Shown: one piece after another, positions 52,111 through 61,595 of the stretch
Layout: every line of letters begins with the position of its first letter
Numbering within the stretch: the stretch's first letter is position 1
Source: Candidatus Goldiibacteriota bacterium HGW-Goldbacteria-1
GTDB taxonomy: Bacteria; Oederibacteriota; PGYV01
Direction of reading: 5' to 3'
Length of the DNA: 64,000 nt
NCBI GenBank assembly: GCA_002839855.1
Contig: PGYV01000001.1
Location: 62,001-126,000, forward strand
Notes under the pieces: generated by a model
Databases searched by the model: none
What the model saw: the letters and a program-made list of their open reading frames with translations, nothing else
Told to the model about the DNA's origin: nothing
Translations under genes and position numbers: made by a program

Positions 52111-54363
52111 ATGAAAAAACTTTTATCCACATTTATTATTTTTATTGCCCTGCTGTTTTCGGCTTTTTCCTGTAAAAACGCCATAAATCCCGCGGCGCCA
52201 ATGGCTACAAACACTCCCAACGCGCAAAATACCGCAGAAGCATTTGTTACGCAGATAAACAATATCTACGCGACACAGACAGCCGCGGCAGCCGTAAATA
52301 CCGCCCTTGCTATTGTCACCGCGATAGGAGAAGCGCATGCCACGGAAACCGCGGTTGCGGCAAGGCATACCACAGAAGCTATAATGACGCAGCTGGCGTC
52401 CGGTTCTGCCACGCCAACATCAACACCCACACGCACAGCGACAAACGGCGTTACACCGGATAATACCGTAAACATTAACCTCAGCCAGACTTCCACTCCG
52501 GCTGTGGAGCCTAATTTTACCCTTAATATTCAGCTTCCACAGGCAGCTCCCGGAAAACCGATATATATAACAATGGCACCCGCCGCTCATTTAGCCGATC
52601 CCGATTACGCAATCTTATACAATACAACATGCCCAAACGAATCTGATTTTTCAGTCTCGCTGGAATTGGCTGAAGAAGGCACTTACTACTGTTACGTGCT
52701 TGTGGACAACGACCTGTCAGGCCTGTCCGAAGATATTTTCAGCCAGTCAACTTACGGTGATTACTTTACAACAAGCATGGTATCCTTTTACGCTTTATTT
52801 GGAGGTTCACATTCTATAACCCTTGGCACGAACTTAATAACACCCACACCCACCATAGATATTAACGCGGATAATGACGGCGACGGTGTCCCATACAATC
52901 AGGACTGCAATGATAATAATCCCGATGTTTATCCCGGCGCACAGGAAGTATGCGACGGCGAAGATAATGACTGCGATGATTTAGTTGACGAAGGATGCGA
53001 CCAGGACGGCGACGGTTATAATGCGGATGAAGACTGCAATGATAATGACCAGAATACGAATCCCGGAGTTCAGGAAGTGTGCGACGGCATTGACAACAAC
53101 TGCGACGGAGAAGTTGACGAAGGCTGCCCAACTGATAATGACGGAGACGGAATTCCCGAAGGCGACGACTGTGACGATTATGACCCTTCTGTACGCGCGG
53201 CAATAACCTATTATGCCGACAGCGACGGTGATGGCTATGGAAATTATGATATCTCAACTCAATCGTGTGTCCCGGTTCCAGGATATGTTACAGATTATAA
53301 CGACTGCGACGATACTGATTCCTACCTTAACCCTGATACAGTATGGTACTACGACCAGGACGGCGACGGTTTCGGGAATGATGAAATATCAAGTTATACC
53401 TGTGAACCGTCTTTAGGGTATGTCGCTTCAGGCGGCGACTGCGATGACAATAACCCAGATTTTTACCCCGGGGCAATATGGTACCGCGACCTTGATGCAG
53501 ACGGCTACGGTGATAATGAAACTTCTATAGAAAACTGCATGCCTCCGCCCGGATATATTAAAGACAATACCGACTGCGATGACACTAACCCTTCAATAAA
53601 CCCTAATACCCTGTGGTATCCTGACGCAGACGCTGACGGTTACGGCGACCAATATAACGAATACGCTTCATGCACACAGCCCGGCGGATACGTAAGCGAT
53701 AACACCGACTGCGATGACAATGACCCCGCCTTCCATCCTGATGCCATTTGGTATCAGGATTCTGACAGCGACGGCGCCGGAAATCCTGACATTTCAATTG
53801 TAAGCTGCACTGCTCCCCCCGGTTATGTATCAAATAACAACGACTGTGATGACACAAACGTTGAAATAAGCCCTGATACAATATGGTACAGAGACAATGA
53901 CGGGGACGGCTACGGCACACCGGATTCATACATTACAGCGTGCATTCCACCTTCCGGTTATGTCCGTAACAGCACAGACTGCAATGACAGTGACAGATAT
54001 ATAAACCCTGAAACTTTATGGTGCGCGGATACTGACGGTGACGGCTGGGGCAACCCTTCTGTGTGCGAAAATTACTGTACGCAGCCATTTGAAGGATACG
54101 TAAGAAATAACCTTGACTGCAATGACAACAATCCCGATGTATCCTATCCAAACTGGATCCAGGACTTTGACGGGGATGGATATGGCAACGCAGGCATACG
54201 TTCAACAGCATGCATTCAGCCGGAAGGTTTTATCCCCTTGCCAAGCCCCATGATTTTAGACTGTGATGATGAAAACGAATTCGTATATCCCGGCGCTCCG
54301 GAAATTTGCGGAAATGACATTGACGATAACTGCGATGGAGCATTTGACGAAGGGTGCGAATGA
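52111..54363 (+). CDS. MopE-like lipoprotein with tandem metal-binding motifs
   Basis: A 750-aa protein. The start at 52111 is chosen because AAAGGGGAA lies upstream; the earlier in-frame ATG lacks a site. A lipoprotein signal ends at Cys21 (SAFSC). An Ala/Thr-rich helical stretch (NTAEAFVTQINNIYATQTA) and a Thr linker follow, then a beta domain. From about residue 250 to the end come acidic cysteine repeats of the 'putative metal-binding motif' type (DCNDNNPDVYPGAQEVCDG then EDNDCDDLVDEGC). The first two repeats and the last are that form. About eight in the middle are a variant, WYxDxDGDGYGN...DCDDxxP. It probably binds calcium or other divalent cations outside the cell. Confidence 0.85.
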   Translation: MKKLLSTFIIFIALLFSAFSCKNAINPAAPMATNTPNAQNTAEAFVTQINNIYATQTAAAAVNTALAIVTAIGEAHATETAVAARHTTEAIMTQLASGSATPTSTPTRTATNGVTPDNTVNINLSQTSTPAVEPNFTLNIQLPQAAPGKPIYITMAPAAHLADPDYAILYNTTCPNESDFSVSLELAEEGTYYCYVLVDNDLSGLSEDIFSQSTYGDYFTTSMVSFYALFGGSHSITLGTNLITPTPTIDINADNDGDGVPYNQDCNDNNPDVYPGAQEVCDGEDNDCDDLVDEGCDQDGDGYNADEDCNDNDQNTNPGVQEVCDGIDNNCDGEVDEGCPTDNDGDGIPEGDDCDDYDPSVRAAITYYADSDGDGYGNYDISTQSCVPVPGYVTDYNDCDDTDSYLNPDTVWYYDQDGDGFGNDEISSYTCEPSLGYVASGGDCDDNNPDFYPGAIWYRDLDADGYGDNETSIENCMPPPGYIKDNTDCDDTNPSINPNTLWYPDADADGYGDQYNEYASCTQPGGYVSDNTDCDDNDPAFHPDAIWYQDSDSDGAGNPDISIVSCTAPPGYVSNNNDCDDTNVEISPDTIWYRDNDGDGYGTPDSYITACIPPSGYVRNSTDCNDSDRYINPETLWCADTDGDGWGNPSVCENYCTQPFEGYVRNNLDCNDNNPDVSYPNWIQDFDGDGYGNAGIRSTACIQPEGFIPLPSPMILDCDDENEFVYPGAPEICGNDIDDNCDGAFDEGCE

Positions 54364-54394
54364 ATACGCGACTAATCAGGCAGCCTTTTTATAT

Positions 54395-54423
54395 TTGGTA
54401 TTTTTTTCAAAACCTGTTATAAT
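54395..54423 (+). promoter_or_regulatory. Sigma70 promoter of prfC
   Basis: TTGGTA (54395-54400), a 17-nt spacer and TATAAT (54418-54423), with the ATG 32 nt downstream. Confidence 0.75.
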
Positions 54424-54454
54424 TTCCGCTGTTTAACAAACACACGGAGATAAC

Positions 54455-56035
54455 ATGGACCTGACACAGGAAATACAGAAAAGAAGGACATTTGCCATAA
54501 TAAGCCACCCTGACGCGGGAAAGACCACGCTTACGGAAAAGTTTCTGCTTTTTGCGGGCGCCATTCAGTCTGCAGGCGCGGTAAAATCCAACAAAATAAA
54601 AAAAACAACCGTTTCTGACTTTATGGAAATAGAACGCCAGCGCGGAATTTCCGTTGCTTCCGCGGTCATGAGTTTTGAATATAACAACCTTAAAATAAAC
54701 CTTCTTGACACGCCCGGCCATAAAGACTTTGCCGAAGACACTTACAGGACATTAACCGCGGTTGACAGCGTCATACTTGTGGTGGACGGCGTTAAAGGCG
54801 TTGAAGAACAGACAGAAAAATTAATGAATGTGTGCCGTATGCGCAACACTCCCGTTATTGTCTTTATAAACAAACTTGACCGCGAAGGCGGATACCCCAT
54901 TGACCTTCTGGACGAACTTGAAGATAAGCTGGACATACGTGTCTGTCCGTTAAGCTGGCCTATTTCACGCGGCTCTGATTTCAAGGGAGTTTACAGCCTG
55001 CACAGAAAAAAACTTCTTTTATTTCAGCCTAATAAGGCCGACGAAGACGCGGGCATTGAAATCCCCTCTTTGTCAGACCCGCTTCTGGATACTTACGTGG
55101 GAGAACACAACGCCGCGAAACTGCGCGAAGATGCCCGGCTTATAGAAGGCGTTTACGGCAATTTTAACAAAGAAGAATACCTTGAAGGCATACAGGCTCC
55201 GGTTTTTTTCGGAAGCGCTCTTAATAATTTCGGCGTCCGTGAACTGCTTGACACCTTCACCGAAATAGCGCCGCCGCCAAAATCCAGAACCGCTGATACG
55301 CGCGAAATACTTCCGCAGGAGGAAAAATTTTCCGGTTTTGTCTTTAAGATTCACGCCAACCTTGACCTGCGCCACCGCGACCGTATTGCTTTCTTCAGAG
55401 TATGTTCCGGAAGGTTTGAACGTAATAAATTTTATAAACACGTACGCCTTGACACCGACCTTCGGTTTAACAACCCGGCAAGTTTTATGGGGCAGAAAAA
55501 AGAAGTGATAGACGAAGCCTTTCCCGGAGACGTGATTGGCCTTTACGACAGGGGTAACTTCAAGATAGGCGACACTTTAACTGACGGGGAAAAATTTAAT
55601 TTCCAGGGCATTCCCAGTTTTTCGCCGGAAGTTTTCAGGGAGCTTATCAATACATCTTCCAAAGCCAAACAGCTTGAAAAAGGCATTTCACAGCTTACAG
55701 ACGAAGGCGTCGCACAGCTGTTCTTAATGGATCAGGGCAGGCGCAAAATAGTGGGCACCGTGGGGCTGCTTCAGTTTGACGTAATTTTATACCGCCTTGC
55801 CAACGAATACGGCGCGGACTGCAGGTTTGAACAGTTAAACATACATAAGGCGTGCTGGGTGACATCCGATGACCCTAAAAAATTGGAAGAGTTCTGCAGG
55901 GATATGGCCGACAGGATAGCAGCTGACAAAAACGGCGACCCGGTATTTTTTTCCGAATCAGAATGGATGCTTAATTACCACATTAAAAAATATCCTGATA
56001 TTAACTTCCACTTCACATCTGAATTTAAGAAATAA
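54455..56035 (+). CDS. prfC: Peptide chain release factor 3
   Basis: A 526-aa translational GTPase, the length typical of RF3. G1 is HPDAGKTT (18-25), G2 lies in [15 protein letters not shown]3 is DTPGHKDF, and G4 is NKLDREG. The RF3-specific C-terminal domain contains GVLLQFDV-like [24 protein letters not shown]3 recycles class I release factors from the ribosome after peptide release. SD GGAGAT lies before the ATG. It is monocistronic, with a clear promoter upstream. Confidence 0.96.
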   Translation: MDLTQEIQKRRTFAIISHPDAGKTTLTEKFLLFAGAIQSAGAVKSNKIKKTTVSDFMEIERQRGISVASAVMSFEYNNLKINLLDTPGHKDFAEDTYRTLTAVDSVILVVDGVKGVEEQTEKLMNVCRMRNTPVIVFINKLDREGGYPIDLLDELEDKLDIRVCPLSWPISRGSDFKGVYSLHRKKLLLFQPNKADEDAGIEIPSLSDPLLDTYVGEHNAAKLREDARLIEGVYGNFNKEEYLEGIQAPVFFGSALNNFGVRELLDTFTEIAPPPKSRTADTREILPQEEKFSGFVFKIHANLDLRHRDRIAFFRVCSGRFERNKFYKHVRLDTDLRFNNPASFMGQKKEVIDEAFPGDVIGLYDRGNFKIGDTLTDGEKFNFQGIPSFSPEVFRELINTSSKAKQLEKGISQLTDEGVAQLFLMDQGRRKIVGTVGLLQFDVILYRLANEYGADCRFEQLNIHKACWVTSDDPKKLEEFCRDMADRIAADKNGDPVFFSESEWMLNYHIKKYPDINFHFTSEFKK

Positions 56036-56087
56036 TTATCCGGAGATTTGCGCATCATTTTCACATTTTTATCGCATCCAATAAACC

Positions 56088-57281
56088 TTATCTTTTCTGC
56101 CTGTTAAAACTGTGCCCCGGCATATAGTAATAGGCCAGCCTGTAAAGCACCGCTGTTATTGCAATCAGAGCAGCCACAAATGCCGGCAGTATTTCAAGGC
56201 CCTGATACTTGGCAATTATTCCGGCAAGGCCCGGCAGTACCGCGTATCCAAGGCCGGACGCGGCCATCTGCATTCCCACAACATTAAAAGCGTGCTGACC
56301 TCCCACCCTTTTTTCCGTCCCTGACACAAGGGCCGGAAAAACAGGGCCTATGGCAAATCCGTTTAATACTATCCCCGTGTAATCCAGCGCTTCATTAATA
56401 TTAAGCCACACAAGCAGCACGCCAATAAAAGATACCGCAAGATTTAGATATATAAGTTTATACGTCTTCATAAATTTTGAATAGAATCCCGCTGATATCC
56501 TGCCAAGCGTGTATGCCCCCCAGAAAGCGCCTGCTATAAAACCGGATACAGCCTGTTCAAAACCACGCGCCTCTGTCAGAAACGTGTATGCCCAGATACC
56601 AAGCCCGGCTTCCGCCCCCGCGTATACAAAAAACAGCAGCATATTCACCCAGGACGACGGCCTGGTTATGGTGTCCCTGATTTTTTCATTTATAATTTCC
56701 ACATTTTTATTTTTTCTTTTATCCTTCCACAGCGGCATTGTCAAAAGAAACGCGGCGCCTATTACAAGCTGCAGTATGCCTACCGCTGCATAACCGTCTT
56801 TCCACGAATCCCTGTAATTTATAAAATATACCATGATAAGAGGCCCAAGCATCACACCTATTCCGTAGCTTGCGTGAAGCCACTGCATAATCCTTTTGCT
56901 GAAATTACGCGCGGCATAGGCATTTAATCCGGCATCAATCGCGCCTCCGGCAAGCCCCACAGTAAAAGCCAGCACTATAATCATCCACCAGTACGGCGCA
57001 AAAGCATATCCGGCAAGCCCCGCGCCTGTAACCGCGCAGCTAAGCGAAAGCAGGCCGCCTATGCCAAGCCGGGCAATAACAGGCCCGCTGAAAAAACTTG
57101 AAATAAGATAACCCGCGGTGCCCGCAATAAGCAGAAGCCCCAAATAATCCAGAGGCACCATAAAATCCGCCATCATTGAAGGCCACGCCACTCCGTGCAG
57201 GCCGTCCGGCAGCCCCAATGAAATAAAAGAAATATATACAACCGCGATTAAAAACACCCTCCGCAATACGTGGCTTTGCAT
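56088..57281 (-). CDS. MFS transporter, FucP/YbjJ-like
   Basis: A 397-aa polytopic protein with 12 predicted helices. The first half carries LGLPDGLHGVAWPSMMADF, GPVIARLG and GGAIDAGLNAYAARNF, patterns of the fucose-permease-like MFS branch. A short basic central loop (KDKRKNKNVEIINEK) joins the halves. The substrate is unknown; sugars are common in this branch. It is 26 nt downstream of the SDR gene, so the two are probably one transcript. Confidence 0.82.
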   Translation of the reverse strand: MQSHVLRRVFLIAVVYISFISLGLPDGLHGVAWPSMMADFMVPLDYLGLLLIAGTAGYLISSFFSGPVIARLGIGGLLSLSCAVTGAGLAGYAFAPYWWMIIVLAFTVGLAGGAIDAGLNAYAARNFSKRIMQWLHASYGIGVMLGPLIMVYFINYRDSWKDGYAAVGILQLVIGAAFLLTMPLWKDKRKNKNVEIINEKIRDTITRPSSWVNMLLFFVYAGAEAGLGIWAYTFLTEARGFEQAVSGFIAGAFWGAYTLGRISAGFYSKFMKTYKLIYLNLAVSFIGVLLVWLNINEALDYTGIVLNGFAIGPVFPALVSGTEKRVGGQHAFNVVGMQMAASGLGYAVLPGLAGIIAKYQGLEILPAFVAALIAITAVLYRLAYYYMPGHSFNRQKR

Positions 57282-57307
57282 TTTAAACCTTCTCGTAAAT
57301 TTTGCCT

Positions 57308-58126
57308 TTACAGCCCGTTCATCTTACCGATAATAGGCAGCAGTATTGCATCAGGCAATACAGCCCTTAAAGCCGTTACCGCCGCCGCGTCAATACCCGC
57401 AGTATATCTTAACCTGCCGCCTTTAGCCGCCGCTGCTTTATAAATAACCTTTGCGACAGCTTCGGGCTGCATGCCAAGTTTCATATTCAGTCCCATTGCC
57501 TTTTCAATTTTTGCCGTCATTTCGTCATAATCATTTAGGCCCTGCACTGAAGCTTTTATCATGGACCTGCCGTAAAAATCAGTGTGTATTATGCCCGGTT
57601 CAATAAGCCTGACTTTTATTCCAAACCGCTTTAATTCATGGTATAACGCTTCCGTAAAACCTTCCACGGCAAATTTGGTGGCATTATAAAGGGTGTATAA
57701 AGGAAATCCTATTTTTCCCGCCATGGAAGAAACATTAATAATGGCCCCAAAACCCTGCCTTTTAAATACCGGTATTATTTCCCTGCACACATCCATAAGG
57801 CCTGTCACATTTGTATCAAACTGCTTTAGCGCGTCTTCCCTTGATACAGCTTCAAAAGGCCCGTTTACCGCGTAACCGGCATTATTTAACACGGCATCTA
57901 TACTTTCATATTTAGCGGCAGCCGCTGCCACTGATGCCTTTATTGATTCCGGATCATTTACATCCAGATGCGTGATTTCAATCCCTTCAATATTTTCAAG
58001 GCCCGTCTTTCTTTTTTCCGGATTTCTCATTGTGGCGGCAACATCCCAGCCCTTATAGGCAAAATACAAAGCCGCCTCTTTGCCTATTCCGGAAGACGCC
58101 CCTGTAATTAAAATAAATTTTTTCAT
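57308..58126 (-). CDS. Short-chain dehydrogenase/reductase
   Basis: A 272-aa classical SDR. The cofactor motif TGASSGIG is at 8-15, NNAG follows, and the catalytic Ser is in NVSSMAGK with Y-x3-K in YNATKFAVEG (Tyr near 155). The N-terminal ATMRNPEKRK suggests NADPH preference through an Arg after strand 2. The substrate cannot be assigned. SD GGGGGAT precedes the ATG. It is first in an SDR-MFS operon. Confidence 0.88.
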   Translation of the reverse strand: MKKFILITGASSGIGKEAALYFAYKGWDVAATMRNPEKRKTGLENIEGIEITHLDVNDPESIKASVAAAAAKYESIDAVLNNAGYAVNGPFEAVSREDALKQFDTNVTGLMDVCREIIPVFKRQGFGAIINVSSMAGKIGFPLYTLYNATKFAVEGFTEALYHELKRFGIKVRLIEPGIIHTDFYGRSMIKASVQGLNDYDEMTAKIEKAMGLNMKLGMQPEAVAKVIYKAAAAKGGRLRYTAGIDAAAVTALRAVLPDAILLPIIGKMNGL

Positions 58127-58232
58127 AATTATCCCCCTGTTTTATCTGTTTGTGATTTTTTCGGCATAGTACAGCTATATGATAACGTATCCACAAATAC
58201 CGGCTTCCCCATTTTATCCCCCTGGCAATAAA

Positions 58233-59153
58233 TTACTTATTGATGATGCTTATAAATTCATCTTCACTGATAATTTTTATATCCGATATGGTTTCGGCCA
58301 GTTTTTTTGCCTTTCTTACTTTGGCGCCGTCTTCGCCAAGATTACCCTTAACAAGAAAATCCGTCCTTGCCCTTACGTAATTTGAAAGCTGCGCCCCGCA
58401 GTTGACCGCCAGCTGCATTGCCTGCCTTCGGCTTATCCCGCTTTCAAACTGCCCGGTAAAAACAAGTTCTTTATCCAGCAGCGGGTGCCCTTTCTTAAAC
58501 TGATTATTTTCCGGCACCACTTCGCGCACATCAAATTTATCCGCTTTTTTCATCTGTGATTTTATAGAACTTAAAATATATTCTTCACCGGCTTTTACCT
58601 TTCCCATCTTAACTTTAAGCATTTCAGCCAGACCGTATATATCTTTTGCCTTATTTTCCTGCATGGATTTCATTATAATATTTGCGCTTGCCACCGCGTC
58701 TTCACCGGCATCGTGCTGTTTAAATTTATGCCCAAGGTGCGCGTTTACGGTCTTTAACCTGTAATTTATAAGCCCTTCCCAGGAAGCCCTGGATATTTCA
58801 CATGTGCAGATATAATCAAATGACGGAATTGGTATTTTATACAGCGTAAGCACATCACGCAGGCAGTTAACGTCAAAAGTGGTATTATGCGCCGCCACCA
58901 CCCCGCCTTCTATAAAGGGTTTTATCTCTTTATATATTTCATCAAATTCAGGGGCGTCCGCCACCATTTCCGGCTTTATCCCGTGCACCCTTATATTATC
59001 CCTGTTAAATTCACAGTAATCAGGATGCGGTTTTACAAGCCTGCTTATGGTTTTGGTAACTTTATTACCCTCTATCACGGCAACCCCTATAGAGCAGATA
59101 CTGCCCCAGAAAGGGTTGGCGGTCTCAAAATCAATACATGTTATTTTTTTCAT
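58233..59153 (-). CDS. DnaQ-like 3'-5' exonuclease fused to BRCT domain
   Basis: About 306 aa from the ATG at 59153. The N-terminal DEDDh exonuclease domain has DFETANP, HNTTFDVNCL and HDAGEDA, the full DEDD-H set. A linker leads to a C-terminal BRCT domain (about 225-306; ELVFTGQFESGISRRQAMQLAVNCGAQL) of the ligase/RFC1 type that binds DNA ends. It resembles the epsilon/PolC exonuclease-BRCT proteins found in several bacteria. I choose this ATG over an upstream TTG because a perfect promoter (59160-59188) places the transcription start exactly on it; no ribosome-binding site is present. Confidence 0.86.
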   Translation of the reverse strand: MKKITCIDFETANPFWGSICSIGVAVIEGNKVTKTISRLVKPHPDYCEFNRDNIRVHGIKPEMVADAPEFDEIYKEIKPFIEGGVVAAHNTTFDVNCLRDVLTLYKIPIPSFDYICTCEISRASWEGLINYRLKTVNAHLGHKFKQHDAGEDAVASANIIMKSMQENKAKDIYGLAEMLKVKMGKVKAGEEYILSSIKSQMKKADKFDVREVVPENNQFKKGHPLLDKELVFTGQFESGISRRQAMQLAVNCGAQLSNYVRARTDFLVKGNLGEDGAKVRKAKKLAETISDIKIISEDEFISIINK

Positions 59154-59159
59154 GCAAAG

Positions 59160-59188
59160 ATTATACAACCGCGGCAACAAAGCGTCAA
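59160..59188 (-). promoter_or_regulatory. Sigma70 promoter giving a leaderless mRNA for the exonuclease-BRCT gene
   Basis: TTGACG (59188-59183), a 17-nt spacer and TATAAT (59165-59160). The A of the ATG at 59153 is the seventh base after the -10 box, the same geometry as at 51971-51999. Confidence 0.82.
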
Positions 59189-59219
59189 TGAGGGATTATA
59201 GGGTATATTTTACGGCTGC

Positions 59220-60041
59220 TTACTTCATCTTAAACATTACCAGTAAAAAAAATATAAAAAAGAACGCCCATCCTGCCGCTCTATAAGCATCTTCTTCCGT
59301 TTTAAAATATAACGAAGTCATCACAAAACATAAAAACAACAGTATCGTTTCTGCCAATGTGGAAGTAAAGGCCTTATAAAGCGTTAACACTCCCAGCAGT
59401 ATCAAAATAAGAGTTCTAATGGCGTTCTCTATAAGATTAGTTAAAAACACAATATTTCTTTCCAGTTCTTCCTCTTCCGGGGTTTTCTTCTTTTTTTCAA
59501 CTTCCTTGAATTTAAAAGCCGGCTGATAATCCTGATAAACAGGCGGGGGTTTTTTAAGTTCTTCTTCAAGGTTGAAAACGTCCCTTTTGCCTTCAAGCCT
59601 GAACAGAAAGTCTATGATTTCATAAAGAAAATCTCTCACCTTTTCTTTTGTTACGGCATGCCTGTACAGAAAAATAATAAAAGCCGTCAGCCCGCCTGTT
59701 ATAATAACCCCTATCAGTCCAAACGCGTACATAATAACAAGTATATAAGACACAATTGTCACAAAAAGCAGTATATTTATGTTGAACTGCATGGAGATTA
59801 TGGAATAAATTAACGCAAGCCCGGCACCGATAAGAATTACATGAATGTCAGGGTGTTTGATAAAATTAATGAATGTCTTTGATACAGCGTCAAAAAGGCT
59901 TTTATCATAATTGTTCTGAATCCCCCACATAACCACGATTATAGGTGCAAAAAGAAGAAACCCAACCGCGAATTCCGCCAGCCAAAGCATGACAGTGTCT
60001 ATTTTTTTAAACTGCACGGAGCGGAAGTATTTTATCGCCAT
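59220..60041 (-). CDS. Integral membrane protein of unknown function
   Basis: 273 aa with about seven hydrophobic helices: two near the N-terminus, three at residues 70-130, then a charged cytoplasmic stretch (LEEELKKPPPVYQDYQPAFKFKEVEKKKKTPEEEELER, ~155-195) and two at the C-terminus. No known domain is recognised. GGAGG sits before the ATG at 60041. It is probably monocistronic; the stop lies near the exonuclease promoter. Confidence 0.65.
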   Translation of the reverse strand: MAIKYFRSVQFKKIDTVMLWLAEFAVGFLLFAPIIVVMWGIQNNYDKSLFDAVSKTFINFIKHPDIHVILIGAGLALIYSIISMQFNINILLFVTIVSYILVIMYAFGLIGVIITGGLTAFIIFLYRHAVTKEKVRDFLYEIIDFLFRLEGKRDVFNLEEELKKPPPVYQDYQPAFKFKEVEKKKKTPEEEELERNIVFLTNLIENAIRTLILILLGVLTLYKAFTSTLAETILLFLCFVMTSLYFKTEEDAYRAAGWAFFFIFFLLVMFKMK

Positions 60042-60415
60042 AGCGCGCCTCCTGTTATTACTAATTATTACCTACTATTTCATATAAAGCAACTTGGATG
60101 TTTGGAAAGTTAGATGCTTAGATGCTTAGATGCTTGGAGGTTTGGTAGGCGCACCTTTTAAGGTGCGGTTGGAGCGAGCATGCGAGCGGAAATCCCTGCG
60201 ATGAAGCGAATTTATGAGCGTAAGAAGCAGGGACAACCAAGGCAAAAACAAACATAAACTAACTACAACTGCCGCGGGCTAAAGACCCGCGTCTACCATT
60301 ACAAAAAATAGCACTTTAGCGATTTAAGCAATTAAGCTATAGCAAAAACTTAGGTCTTTTCGTTTTGTTACCGCTTATGCTTATCTGCCTATAGCTTAAT
60401 TTGCTATTTTATAAA
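60042..60415. repeat. Repeat-rich spacer upstream of rmuC stop
   Basis: It contains AGATGCTT tandem words (60113-60136), GTAGGCGCACCTTTTAAGGTGC (60145-60166) and a GGAAATCCCTGC ... GAGCGTAAGAAGCAGGGAC unit (60187-60233). CCGCGGGCTAAAGACCCGCG then TCTACC (60272-60297) and a 13-bp inverted repeat AATTAAGCTATAG/CTATAGCTTAATT (60330-60342, 60389-60401) enclosing CGCTTATGCTTA follow. No gene is visible. Confidence 0.8.
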
Positions 60416-61468
60416 CTATTCCAGCCTTTCAAGGTCCCTTAACGGCACATCCAATTTATTAACCCTTGTTGTTTTAAGTTTTTCAAATTCATCCTTCACT
60501 TTATCAATTGACGCGCCCACCGAGTCAAAATGTCCCTTAAACTCTTCCCACTGCGCTTTAAACTTTAATATCTGCACCACCATATCTTTTGCGGCCTTTT
60601 CCATTTTAAAATTTTCCGCCGCCTTGTAAATTATGGAAACCACGGCATACAGCGTGAAAGGCGAACACACCACAACTTTTGCCTTCATAGCATCATCAAT
60701 AAATGTGCCGTCAAATTCATTCACAAAATTAAAGACCTGCTCATTGGCGATAAACATTACGGAGTAATCCACCGTGCCGCCGTTGGGATCAATATAATCC
60801 CTTCCGGAAAGCCCCTTTAAGGCGGTACGGACATCCTTTAGAAATTGTTTCTTCAAACCCTCTTTTTCCGCGCCATTTTCAGATTTAACATAAGCCGCGT
60901 AATTATCAAGCGGGAACTTGCAGTCTAAATTCAGTTTTATGCCGTTGGGTAATAAAAATGTAAAGTCCGGCCTGCCCTCTTTGGTTGATTCCTGCTGGGT
61001 GTAATTAACGCCTTCTTTCATTCCGCATAAATCAAGTATCTGCTTGGCGGAGCGCTGTCCCCATTCGCCCCTTTTTGATGTGCTGCTTAAAGTTTCGTTT
61101 AACTTGCTTGTAATGTCGCGTAACTCTTTAATTACCCTGCCGGCCTCGTTTAACCTTGTATCCACGCCTGTCATCTTGGTTCCGCTTTCAGCGCCAAAAG
61201 TTTTTACCGCCGCTTCCACTTTATCCAGTTCCTGTTTCATCTGGTCAAGGCGCTGGTCTATAAGCTTCTTTTTTTCTTCCAGTTCTTTTCCGCCTAATTC
61301 ATTCTGCCGTGTAAGCGCGTCCATAGATACCATGGAAAGTTCAGACTTAATCCCGTTAATTACCTGTTCCGCGTTTATTTCTTTTTTATTTTTCAGGTTT
61401 AACAGCTGTATAACCAAAACAGCCGCCACAAGCACGCATAATATTATAAGAATTACATTTAAAGCCAT
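60416..61468 (-). CDS. rmuC: DNA recombination protein RmuC homologue
   Basis: 350 aa: an N-terminal membrane helix (VILIILCVLVAAVLVIQLL), a long coiled coil (about 30-125), and the RmuC nuclease-like domain (SSTSKRGEWGQRSAKQILDLCGM, GRPDFTFLLPNGIKLNLDCKFPLDNY, VMFIANEQVFNFV). The domain belongs to the restriction-endonuclease-like fold and limits inversions at inverted repeats in E. coli. That is notable here because this genome's spacers are full of inverted repeats. SD AGGAGG precedes the ATG. Confidence 0.92.
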   Translation of the reverse strand: MALNVILIILCVLVAAVLVIQLLNLKNKKEINAEQVINGIKSELSMVSMDALTRQNELGGKELEEKKKLIDQRLDQMKQELDKVEAAVKTFGAESGTKMTGVDTRLNEAGRVIKELRDITSKLNETLSSTSKRGEWGQRSAKQILDLCGMKEGVNYTQQESTKEGRPDFTFLLPNGIKLNLDCKFPLDNYAAYVKSENGAEKEGLKKQFLKDVRTALKGLSGRDYIDPNGGTVDYSVMFIANEQVFNFVNEFDGTFIDDAMKAKVVVCSPFTLYAVVSIIYKAAENFKMEKAAKDMVVQILKFKAQWEEFKGHFDSVGASIDKVKDEFEKLKTTRVNKLDVPLRDLERLE

Positions 61469-61550
61469 TTCATTACCTCCTGATAATTATTACACTTAAA
61501 ATATCAGCATTTGGCGCCTTTGTCACCAGATTTCTTTGCCTTTTAAATTA

Positions 61551-61580
61551 AAAAGCCCGCGCCAAAAGGCGCGGGCTTTT
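61551..61580 (-). terminator. Terminator of the 470-aa outer-membrane protein gene
   Basis: AAAAGCCCGCGCC/GGCGCGGGCTTTT, 13-bp stem with a 4-nt loop, 15 nt after the stop; T-run TTTTTAATTT on the minus strand. Confidence 0.9.
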
Positions 61581-61595
61581 TAAAAAATCAGTTTT

